Shown in pieces: positions 36,501-48,500 of a DNA stretch of 64,000 nt. The notes beneath the pieces were generated by a model, which had not been told where the DNA came from, ran no database searches, and saw only the letters and a list, made by a program, of their open reading frames with translations. Made by a program: the position numbers and the translations under genes. The stretch comes from Cryptomeria japonica (taxonomy: Eukaryota; Streptophyta; Pinopsida; Cupressales; Cupressaceae), in NCBI RefSeq assembly GCF_030272615.1, contig NC_081410.1, positions 227,140,915 to 227,204,914 of the forward strand, written 5' to 3'. The stretch's first letter is position 1. Each line of letters opens with the position of its first letter.

Positions 36501-39500
36501 AGCCATATTGATAAATCTTAAGTTGTCAACGCACCTATTCCGCATCATTCATGATAATACAAACATTTGTGTAAGTCCCCAAGTGAACACAGCAATTCAC
36601 ATCAACCATTGAGTTACCCACTCATCAAGACCTGACATGTAGAAACCTTGGAATCATTTTAGTTGATCTCATTCTTAGCATCTGAGGTGATTTTGTTCAA
36701 GAGAGGGTAAATTATCTTGGTAATTTATTTTGTATTGTTATGTGCATAAAATACACATCAACAGTATCCTAGGTACTTCTGAGATGTACCCAAGGGTACT
36801 AAGGGTGCTCAAGACATACCAATCCCTAAAACTGTATTGTTTCACTTAAAAAAAGATTTATAGTTTAAGAATTTTAAAAAATAAAAACCCTTAAATTTGT
36901 AGATAAAACCTGTCCAATTCAACCTGAATATTAAAAGTGGCATACAAACACAAACACATTTACCTATCATTCAAAATTTCTAAAACTCAATGTTCATCAT
37001 TGCTTAGGGTTATTTTTTTTAGTGTTGAAGAATTGCAAAGCCATGTTATATCAAATGATAAGCTTGTATCAAGGAGATTCATCTTTTAAGGCATGTTTAA
37101 TTTAAAAAACATTCTATTATTGTTTTTCCAATTGTTATTCATTTTTTAATGTAGCATAGGGTTACATTGTTTTGTCTTTTTCTTTGTGTTTTTTCTAACA
37201 TGTGAAATGAGAGATTTGGGACCCTCTCAATTTAGATATATATTGAGAAAAAGAAATAAACATACATTACAGTTTACCACCCTTAATGGGGGAACCAAAC
37301 CAAATGAAAATCGGGAAGACCAACTAAAGCAAAAGAAAACTAACCTAGGCAAACCAAAAACAAAACTCAAACATAGCAATAAAGATTATATCTCTACTTC
37401 AGCACCCAATGGGGTTTCCCCTGAACCACTACAGTCATGTTTCTCCTCAAGAAAACAAGCCATTATAACCAAAAAAATTATTGCCCAATTAGCATTCTCT
37501 GCTTTTGCACTATCCAGGTGAAGGGAATGAGAGCAAAAGAGAAGCTAGGGACAAACCTTTCCCCACCTTTTGCAACAGAATTTGCAAATTCTTCACTGCC
37601 CCAACCAAAGCTTGAAAGCAGGCTTTGAACTCTCTAAAAAATGCCATTAAAATTAGCTCACAAAGGTCAACAGCCACCATCAGCAATGGCTCAGTGGGAA
37701 AATCTTCATACACCTCTAATGCCTTCTCAAGGCTGCCTCTAAACTCTTCCCTCACATGGAAAGAAGCCAAAGCTTTAACCACTCCATTATCTTTAACAAA
37801 GTCCAAAAGATTTGAAACAAACATAGAGGCAATATCTGTATTTAACCTGCTACAAATTTCAGCTTCAAGGTAATCGGAACCTATTACCTCCTTGATAACC
37901 TAGACTACACCATGAAAATGATCCCTAGCCATTGGTCCAAGATAGGGCTCCTCAAAAGCATCTCTTACTTCTCAGCATAGAGGTGAGATTTTGGCTCCAT
38001 TGGCCCTTTTTCAGCAAGCAGCTCCCTTTAAGAAGAGAGATAACACTCCAACTTCATCATCTCCAACAAGCCTTTGTATGTGCCAAGTGTCAAGAGGACA
38101 TGTATTAAAGATGGAGACACCTCCCATAAGTACTCCGAGTCATGCATGGAATCGGGCAATGAAAAAAAAAATCAATTTTGGACATTAAGAGAAATATCAT
38201 ACCATGATTCCCATCTATCAACTAAGCCCTCCCAGCTAATCATGGTATTATCGATTATCAAATCTGCCTCAAAATCTATGCCAAAATTGGCCAAGAAATC
38301 CACTACCTTGTTAGCCTCTTTAAAATAGTGGCCAAATGTGAAGGATTCCAAGGAATCCGAAAGAGGCGAAATTCAAGAAGAATATTCTCCAATTTCCAAT
38401 TCATAGAGCCACATTTACGAATGGCATTGAAAATTACCATTGAATCCCCTTCAATAAGTAGAGAAGAGATGCCACAAAATGTAGCAAGAAGATCCAAAAT
38501 CAAATCATACACAACTATTTCGTTTTTTGTTTCATCTTTAGTTTCTTTGAAGCAACATGGATAAGGGACCTAGAGAAATCTATGATCACACAACTAACTC
38601 TCGAAGCCCTAGGATTACCTTGCAAAGCACCATCAAAATTTAGTTTTAAGTCCCATGAACTAGGGTTATTTTTTCTATTATAATGTGGTCTATAGTTACA
38701 TTTTTTTGTTGATTTTTCAAATATTTGGTTATTTCAAAAGGTGTAGTGATAGGTTTAGTTTGTAATGGCTGCAAGTTCTAGTTTAGTGGGCAAAGGGATG
38801 GATAGGCATGTCAAATGTGATCAGCATGACCTCTTTGGAGATATGTCATGATGATTGAATATCCCCCTGAAGCAACTAGAAAGTTGATGAGTGTCCTATT
38901 CCTACCATCCGTCCACCTATCAGATAAAATGGTGCAGCCATTCTTTTCTCAAATCCTCTTTTGTTGTTCCACTAGTTGTAGTGTGCTTTGGACCTTGTTC
39001 TACAATAATGGCCCACTCAACTCATAATGACTTGGGGCCTTGAACCCCTTACCTAACACAAGCAATGCAGTGACCAATTGCTCCCAATATGGACTATCAA
39101 CAATATTAAACAGAAGACTATTGTAATATCAAAATCTAGCACATGCCACCTTTTCCTGCTGATGAACTTCCTTATTCCATGAAGTACCTTGCAATCCAAG
39201 TTGTGCACCAGGAACGATATGGGGAATGAAAATACTAGACATATTGTTGTCCACCCCCATACTTCTTGATCTTGTAGAACTGAGATCTGTCATTGGGGCT
39301 GCCATTGCCTCTATTGTCCTCTTTTTTTCTTCCTTCTTTTGCTCATATTCTAATTGCTTTTCTTTTGCCTCCCTCTCAACCTCATCAAGTCAATTGTCAC
39401 ATATCGTAATATTCTGACCAATAATCCGTGCAAGGTGATATTTGAGTCAATGTATGCCACCAGTCATAGATTTCGTGCAATGGTTACAAATAACCTCCCC

Positions 39501-42500
39501 TGCCAATGCACCTGGTGTGCCACGTTTCCATAAAGGATCCCTCTTTCTACCACCACCTCTAGTTGCACCACCTCTACTTGCAAAAGCCATTGCCTTTTAT
39601 AAATATTCGAAAGAAACCTAGCAAAAGAGACCAAACATGGATAAACAAATATACTTTGCTGATTGCTGTTAAATTTATGGATCAATAAAATCATAAATAC
39701 ACTTGCTGATTTTATGAAAAGAGAGTAAGGTGAATATGGTGATCATATGAGTGAGAAATAAAATTATAAACTTGGTCATTTTTGTTCCCATATTTGGTCA
39801 GCATATTTAGTCAGTAACTCTATTACTTCAAAGCCTAATCTTAATTTCTACGAACTCTTTATGACACTTTAAAGACATACTATGAGATGATCATTAGGGT
39901 CATGAGCATGTTAGGAATCTTGGCAATGTTGGAGTTGCAACTACCCTAGCATATATGCATGCGAAATGTGGAAGTCTAGACAAGACTCATGAACTACTTG
40001 ATGTTATGCCTCAAAGAACTATGGTTGCATGAAGAACAATGATCACATGATATGTAATCAAACAAATGTAATTGACAACAAACAGAGTGTAGAATAATAG
40101 GGACATCGATTGAAATGAAAGGGCATCGATTGGATTTAAAATCGAGCTAAAGTTGTTACATTTCAAATATTTTATATAAAATTCATTAGCATAGGCCAAA
40201 TTGGGAGAGTTTCGTTTCAACTATAATCGGCAACCCTTCAACTTCAAAAATAATAAACATCATGCATAGGAAAGGTAGAAATGAAAGGTCAAAGGCTGCT
40301 TTGGAAGGTGAAGGGATGCATAGGGTAAAGGAAACGGAAGACAGATGTTTAAATTATTAGTTTAAAACTTTTTAATTATCTAGAAAAGGTGGAAGATTTT
40401 TTTACTCTTACCTGTGCAACCTCCCATCGAATCCAGATCCAATCCACAACTTTCATTGGCCATCGTGTTTTCACTCACGTGCCTAGAAAAAATGAAAGTG
40501 CCCCCGTGCGTAAAAAAATGAAGTCACTTTTAAGGTTTGCCGGAAATTAAAAACGATATCACTTTTAATGACATGATTTTTTCCCGTTTTGCTCATGATT
40601 TTATCGCTTCAAAGTTCATGATTTTTTAAAAAAAATTGACCATGATTTATATGACGATTAAATCATCTACAACATTAAGTCGCGATAAATTGCGATTTTG
40701 GCGATTTTTCAACGATTTTTTCATCTATCAAATTGACAATTACTATTCCAAATCTATAGTTGCAAATTGTCATAAGGTTTAACGATGATTTATAATCCAT
40801 TATCTTCATGGCTTCATTTGTGTATAAATCATTGTTCTAGTCTGATTTTGAACTTCGTCAAAATTACGTACCCTATACCAGATAACCCTAGGGATATTAC
40901 ACTGGTATCAAAGCCTTTGTTTCTACCAGCCTATGGGTGTGTGGTGCAGATTTAAGCAGAAGAGTGATCGTGAAATCAAGTACCAACGAAGAGAAAAGAG
41001 GAAGGAGCCATGGGTGAGGCAAATGAGGAAATCAATCTCCAAGAGGTCATTAGAAGTGAAAGTAGAGAGCTGACCAAGGAATTTCATTCCATGAAGGAGT
41101 CCATGGCAGAGATTGTGAGGACCTTGAGAGGAATGAATCAGCAATGCAGTGCTAGGAGATCTAATTTTAATGGTGCTAAAGGCAGTCACTTTGTTGATAA
41201 TGAAGCTTCAATCAATCCTCCATCCAAGAGATTTAGAGCCAGATTCTTGCAAAAAGAAGGCCCACTTGAAAAAGAGCAGCAAGTACCACCTCATTCCAAT
41301 GATGAGATGGCCTGATATCATGCTAATTATAGTGCTCTAAGTCCAGCCATCCGCTGTGACATGACATTCACGAGTATTATGACATGAAGACAAGAAATGG
41401 ACATACAAGGAGAAGGTACGAAAAGCAGCTCAATAGAGACATACAAAAAACACTTGGGAAAAATACAATACCTACTTTTGATGGATCAAAAAGTTGTTTA
41501 GCTAGAGCATGGTTGTAGAAATTGGATACATACTTCTCTTTGAACCCCATGTTTGAAGAAGCCATCAAGTTCGACACCTTGCATCTCAAAGGTGTCGCCC
41601 ACAAGTGGTGGTACCATGGTATGGTGACCCAAGGACATGACTCAATCACTACCTTAGAAGATTTCAACCAAAGATTACTGGAGATATTTGATAGAAGGAT
41701 CTAGAGATTCACTTTCTAGAGTCGTCATAGTTAAGGAAAGCAGGCATAGTGGAGCACTATGTGGTAGAATTTCAAAGGCTAACAGTGATAGTTCCAGATA
41801 TGATAAAAAGGAGGCTCATAGTTCTTCATGTAGAGGGCCTATCTAAGCCACCCAAGGATTTGGTAAGGGCATTTGATCTAAATTGCTTGCAGGAAGCCAT
41901 TAGGAGAGCCCTAAATTTGGAGGATTCAATGACCAAAAGCAAATTCTACTCCAAGAATGCACCCTTGATTCAAAACAAGAAGCCTCCTCAAAAGAATTTC
42001 CCTCAACCTAACTACCCCCAAAACCAAACAAGGTTGAGGAGTACAAGAAAGAACTTCGATGGAAAAAATTATGCTTCACTTATTGAGATCCATCGCAACC
42101 AAGTCATAGTTGTTTGGGAAAGGGACAAATACATTACATAGAAATGGTTGCTGGCAAGGATTTGGAGGTAGATGATGTCATGTCCCCTCCTTGATCGTTA
42201 TATATATACTAAATAAAGCAATTATTATTAATTACCAACGAATGATTATTTGGAATTTATTAAATATTATTATCTAATTAATATTTATTAATATTACTAA
42301 TAATATTCTTGAAATATTCAAATAAAAATAAATTAATATTATATTATAAACATATTTTATATATTATAAATTATAAACATAATTTACAATTTTACATATT
42401 CTGATTGTAAACACAATTTATATATTGTAAATAATAAATATATAATTTATATATTGCTAACTGATGTTATACTAACTTGATTAAATAGCAGTGAGATAGT

Positions 42501-45500
42501 AAGGGATAGATGGGCATGGGTTAGTGTTCAACCTTGGATATGATCAGTCGATTATTATGGAGAACATATATCTAGCTCCATATCGTTAAAGATTACAATT
42601 GGTGGTCAAAGTCATTAAGAGAGTATTGATCTACAACAACGACCTCTTCTAAACACCAATAGCAATATCGTTTATCATCGATAATTACAACTCATCATTC
42701 TCTAACTATATTGTTTAATCGATTATTAAAGAGGACATAGTCGACGATTACCTTATTGTCGACAGTCAAAGAAAGATGGATATTGAGAAAGCAAGAACGA
42801 TTAAGATATATTCCTAAGTATTACGTATTGGCTACAACAGAGGTTAATGTAATGGATGGAGAGTCGATAGTCAGCGATCTATATTCAGTAGACGAAACAA
42901 TATCTAGAAGGCATGAGTATTAGTGATATTAATGAAGTGATACACTGATAGTCGAATTATCATCGATTAAACAACGATTATTGTTGTGAAGAGATGCAAT
43001 CACTCATTAAGGGACATGAATTGGAGAAAAGGCATGGCTTTCAAGATGCAACCATTTGGAGGTGATAGATGTATAAGGAGATTGAAATCAATCACACAGA
43101 AAAGCAGGGGAATAGACTTTGTTTGTTGTATTTGATTTGCTCAGCTCATTGGGGCACTATCGACCTTGGGTCACGATTGTATAATTCAAGTCTACACCAT
43201 GTGTAGCACCAATACATGACATTGGGCTATATTCTTGGATTTTAGTAGACAATTATATTCAAAATGATTTAGAAGTAGTTATCATTATGGAAGAAGCAAT
43301 CATCAAGCATTTGATCAGAGCACAATCTGCAGAACTCAGATAACATATATTAACCAACAGCACTAATAAATATCTAATAGTGTGGCCCTACATTAGGAAT
43401 ACTGAGATACAATTTCCATTTCCAAGCATTATTCAAATCTTAATTGAAAATTTGGGTAAATTAGGTCAAGTCCCAATAGGGGACATTACAGATGAGCTTG
43501 AGCTTAAGGTTGTTGCGATAGAGGTTGAGCATGAAGACCAAGGGGAGCAGCAACTAGGTGGTACACTTGCAGCATTCTTAGGGGCATCTAGATATCACTC
43601 TTTTCATGTTAGAGGAGTCTTACAAGGACAAAGGGTAATAGTTTTGATCGATAGTAAGGCCACCCACAATTTCAATGATGAAGGGTTGGTGGCCAAGATG
43701 GCTTTGAGGGTAGAAGATTTTGAAGGGTTTAATGGTACATTGGTGGAAAAGTATACTATTCCATGCAACCAAAGGATTCATCAATTGGAGATGACTCTAG
43801 GAGGACACAAGATGCGATACTTCTATATGATTGGCATTGGTGAGATGGAGTTGGTATTGTGAGTGCAATGGTTGCACTCACTTGGTGAATACACACAAAA
43901 TTATCAGACCTTAGAGTTGAAGTTCAAATCTAATGGGAAGGAGGTAGTTCTTTGGGTCCTTTCCAACGAGAGTCCTATGATGGTTTTGTTAAAATTAGAA
44001 CCAGAAAGGTAAGACTCTGAATTCTAAAACGTAAAATCTCACAAGAACAAGATACATAAAATTTTATCCTAGGAAAACCCTCCACCTGAGGGTGAAAAAC
44101 CCAACCGCACCAATATTCAAACTTTTATTGAAGACACAAATTTGAATACAAAGTTCTCAAGCTTAATCAAGCAATGATCTAAACATGATTGTTAGCACTT
44201 AACAATCAACATAAGAAGCCAATAACATCTCAGAAAAACTGATAGTTTCTACAAGACGACTAGCACATAAGCTCTCTGCAACATGAAATAATCATACATC
44301 AATCATATACAAGGAGGCAGAGAAGATAAAGAAACATTGATGAAAATGCAAAGTCGCTGAAGAAGATACTATCCAAAAAAAATTGTCACGCAGATGATCA
44401 CTTATGCATAAACATATATCGTCTCCCTTATGGACTTCACAAATCCACAAATCAAACTACTAACACTCCTATATAGAAAAAAAACAAGGCTCGAAATATC
44501 TCTTGACGGAGGTAGATGGAAAGCCAAAATGCCATAAGCTTATTGGCAGTTACAATACATGTTACATAAACAAACATCAAGAAGAGCCTCATAGATAAAC
44601 CTCTTATCGGATGAAATACAATAAGGAAAGAAGACACATCAGCAAGTACGAGACTCCCATGAAGGCGCTAGCAAAACATGATGGTCGGTGATAGCTATCA
44701 TAGGAAATCGTTACATTTACAGCTTTCTTTGAAGCATTTAAAGAACCCATAAAATCAACCACAAAGCTCAATATGGTCGAACAATATAGACGAACTGAGA
44801 AACATTGAGACAAGATAAAGAAAAACATCAGCAAGAAGATTTCACAACCATCGCAAGTATAATGAAGTCTCTTGCAGCTACAAACATTAACACTCCCTCT
44901 TAGTCTTAGCAAAGGAGATATCATTTACAGATTTTCAAGTCATGGAGTCTCTCAACATGACAAACACAATGGCTGCACCAATATATGTAAAAAGCAAAAC
45001 TTTATCACGGATTCTCTCAACGTGATAGCATCATGGATTCACTCAACATGGTGTTCACCATGGCTACTCCCATGTGTGAAATAAACACAAGCTCTCATCA
45101 CAGAGTCACTCAACGTGATGTTGTCATGGAATCTCTAAACATGACATCCACTATGGCTACTCCCATGAGTGGAAAGAGCAACGAGGGCTTCCACCGCAAA
45201 TTTCTCCATCACAAAGAAAAATGCATTACAACTTGGGCTTTCACCTCAAATTTCTCCATCACAGAGAAAAATGCATTACAACATGAAATGAGAATCACTG
45301 AAGTTGAGACTCTCTCAACAAGAGAATCATTCTCCACAATACCAAGCTTATCTCGAAAATAAGAAACTTCACTCTAGGAAGTGGCTTGGTGAGAATGTTA
45401 GTTGTCTGCTCATATGTGCAAATGTACTTGAGCTCAACTGCTTTCCTTTGAACCATATCTCTTAAATACTGATACTTGATCTCCACATGCTTAGTTCTAT

Positions 45501-48500
45501 CATGGAAAACAGGATTTGTGAGAGTTGAGAAATACAGCACCACAACAGCCTAAATGATCTCTGCAAGCTGAAATAAACCTGTTACAAGAAGAAGCAAGGA
45601 AGCAACAAAGAAAAACCAAATACACAGAAAATGCTCAAAAACATGAGAGCTCTGTATTCAAAAAAATGTGTAATAGAATCATGATACAAAAGAAAAGATT
45701 CAACCTCTAATAGGTCAAGAAACCCTAAAAGGGAAAACCCTAGGCTTGCACATAATAATTAATTAAACAAATGTCGTTTAATTAATCAAGTAAAGACCCG
45801 ATTGCTCTAACAGCCCCCCTTAAGCTAGACTTAGGGAGAAGCTAAAACCTAGAACAGCTACTGAAAGCAGGAAAGATGGGTCCCGGTAACGAGGCCTGAT
45901 CAGGTACCCAAATACAACCAAATCTCTATGAATCGGAGAAATAGAAAAAACTCTACTCCAAAAAAAAATGGAAAAGAACACCACTGAAGCATGAAATAGA
46001 TGCAAACACTGTCGAAGAGTAATTGCTAATCTGAAGAACCTCCACTGAAATAGAACATGATCAGGTAGAGAAGACTGTAATCTGCATGAGTGCCCTCAAA
46101 TGACACTACTCGAATCAGATGGCAAACAAAGGCAAACAACTGAACTCGAAGATACAGATGGCATGAGAAACCAAAGCCTGAAGAGATGATCAATTGAACC
46201 AAGGAAGCATTAGAACCAACAGGACAAACCTCCCCATAATGCTGAAGAGGGAGAGGGATAGGTACACTGAAAAGAACGGCCAACAAGAACTGCATGACGA
46301 AGAACCAAGAACATCGAAGGTGCAAAGAAAGTACATAGTGTCATGGAAGGAACACTCACTTGACACACATCATGAGGCTAATGTCGTGGAAGGAACACTC
46401 ATTGGACAAAGGTAGATGGCAAACAAAAGGCAAACATCAACCCCCCCATGGCACTTTATAAGTAGTGAATGTACAATAAGGCACAAAATGTGCAAGATCC
46501 CAAGTAAACAATGCATGATGGCACTTTATCTCAGTGCATTTGCATAAATAAAAAGCTACAATGATAAGAAGACTGGAAACAGAAAGAACAGCCAAAACCA
46601 AGACATCCTAATCAGAGAAAGAGATCCCAAGACCTGAAACATCTAGGATATTTACCAGAGTGCTAAAAAGCAAAAAAAACTGAATAAAATATTACTGGAG
46701 TAGAATCTGGAAAGAAAATTCATATGACTGGAAAGTACACAGAACAAGCTTTCCAACAATATAAAGTTTTCGAAAAACGGAGTTCAAATGCTCATTCTAC
46801 GACCCTGGAAGTGCAGAAAAGTAACCCCACTTTGACTGGAAAAAAGTACAGTTAAACAGCAAAATTGGAAAACAATTCCAACACCATGAGGTCCGACTCA
46901 TAACCAGCTTTCCGACGCCTATTCGTTTTCGAAAAAATGACTCCGTTTGCCCAAGTTATGACAAAAAAACCAACCCCCCCTTCAAATGCAAGAGAGAAGG
47001 GCAACGGTGGCTATCTGGTGGCAGGCCGGGTGGAGGTGGCTCGGGGGCGGCACTCCGGTGGCAGAGCGGCGGCTGAGCAGTGCAGAGGCGACCGGGCGGT
47101 GGCGGAGGCAGTCGGGTGGGCAGAGGCGGCCACAGGCGGTGCAGAGGCGGTTGTGGGCGGAGGCAGCCGCGGGGCCGGGAAGTGTCGGCAGGTGAGAGGA
47201 GGGGCCGGGAAGCGCCGGTGGGGGCTGGGGGCCGGCATGGGCCAAAGGGCAGGAAAGTCCGACGGGGCCAGAGGTCGGCGGAGGTCGGGGGCTAGCCGAA
47301 AAGCGACGGCGTGGGGCCCGAGTTGGCAGGGAAGGCTGGTGGCAAGACCAAGGGGCCCCACGATACCCGTGGGGAACCCCAAAAAGGTTTTGATTTTTGT
47401 GTTTTTTTTTTAACTTTGCCGATTTTTTGATTTTTTTTCAAAAAATCAAATTTTGACCTGCATGGCATAAAAAGGCAAAAAAAAAAATTTAAAATTTCTC
47501 GAACTGCGTGCCAGGGTCGTACGGCCTGGTACAGAACAAAAAAATACCCCCAGAGGCTCTAGAGTAAAAGATGGTCAAGTTTTATATGACCATAGGGGTT
47601 TTTGGGCCTTCTGAGCACGATGGTGAGGTCTGTTTAGGCCCAAAGTGCTCAGAAAAAAAAAGGTCTATACCTAGGTGCACAAAAAAAACTTCTAAAACCC
47701 CAGATCTGCTTCCAATGCAAAAAACTCAAAACAAGAACAGGTAGCTGCAGATCTGAAGCTCTGATACCATGTGAGAGTTGAGAAATACAACACCACAGGA
47801 GCCCAAATGATCTCTGCAAGCTGAAATAAACCTGTTCCAAAGAGAAGCAAGGAAGCAACAGAGAAAAACCAAATACACAGAAAAATGCTCAAAAAAGATG
47901 AGACCTCTATATTCACAAAAAGTGTAATGTGATTATGATACAAAGAAAAGAATTCAACCTCTAATAGGTCAAGAAAACCTAAAAGGGAAAACCCTAGGCT
48001 TGCACATAATAATTAATTAAAGATTTAATTATTATGCACCTAAAGTTAGCTTAAGTGTAAAAGAGATAAAGGGGAACTTAATTAATTAAACAAATGTCGT
48101 TTAATTAATCAAGTAAAGACCCGATTACTCTAACAAGATTAACTGAAAGCTTCACACAACTTTGGTTGTCACAAAGAATCACAGTTGGTTTCAAAGGCTG
48201 CCCAAACAATCCTACAAGAAGTTTTCGAAACCACACTGCTTCTCATGCTACTACACAAGCTGCAACATATTCAGCTTCTGTTGTACTTTGAGCCACACAT
48301 GATTGCTTCCTGCTGCACCAAGAAAACATAGTTGAACCTAAGCTAAAACAACAACCAGAAGTGCTCTTCTTGTCAAGTATACACCCTACCCAATCTGAAT
48401 CAGAAAAACCTTGCTAGTTCAGACCTTCACAAGAAGTATATTTCATACCATATCCCACTATACCACGCACATATCTCAATATATGCTTAGCTGCAACAAG

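Larger units (their letters stand above)
21041..36763 (+). mobile_element. Element II: second copy of the unrecognised TG/CA-bounded family, split by Ty3 element B
   Basis: It starts TGTTGTGACCTTTTCACACA at 21041 and ends AAAATACACATCAACA at 36763. The TSD GTATC flanks both ends (21036-21040 and 36764-36768). Without element B and its TSD copy it is about 7.1 kb. The first 70 bp match element I's 5' end, including CACACATCGCCCCAT and CCCCCTCTTTT. Its order is the same: leader with tandem short hairpins, splice-acceptor-like CGTACAG before an ATG, large decayed ORF, TATA segment, conserved 3' block. No LTR pair, PBS or pol. It is more decayed than element I, and B landed in its ORF later. Confidence 0.87.
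45517..48135 (-). mobile_element. Element E: non-autonomous LTR retrotransposon inside element D (2,619 bp)
   Basis: LTRs are 45517-45812 and 47770-48135, starting TGTGAGAGTTGAGAAATACA and ending GATT(G/A)CTCTAACA. The PBS (minus strand TGGTATCAGAGC) is at 47758-47769 and a purine tract (minus TAAGGGGGG) abuts the left LTR at about 45813-45823, so minus is the sense strand. The TSD is GGATT/AGATT (45512-45516, 48136-48140), one mismatch. The 1,957-bp interior has no gag or pol motif, so it must rely on another element. It contains a very GC-rich block. The left LTR lacks about 70 bp present in the right one. Confidence 0.9.

Noticed and set aside
40340-40728. Remaining 5' LTR of element C
   Set aside because: I could not align this stretch with 59195-60118; it is T-rich low-complexity DNA, so the 5' LTR is treated as truncated.
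46937-47413. 158-codon GC-rich ORF as a gene
   Set aside because: The block is open in several frames on both strands because of GC-rich low complexity, with no domain, and lies inside non-autonomous element E.
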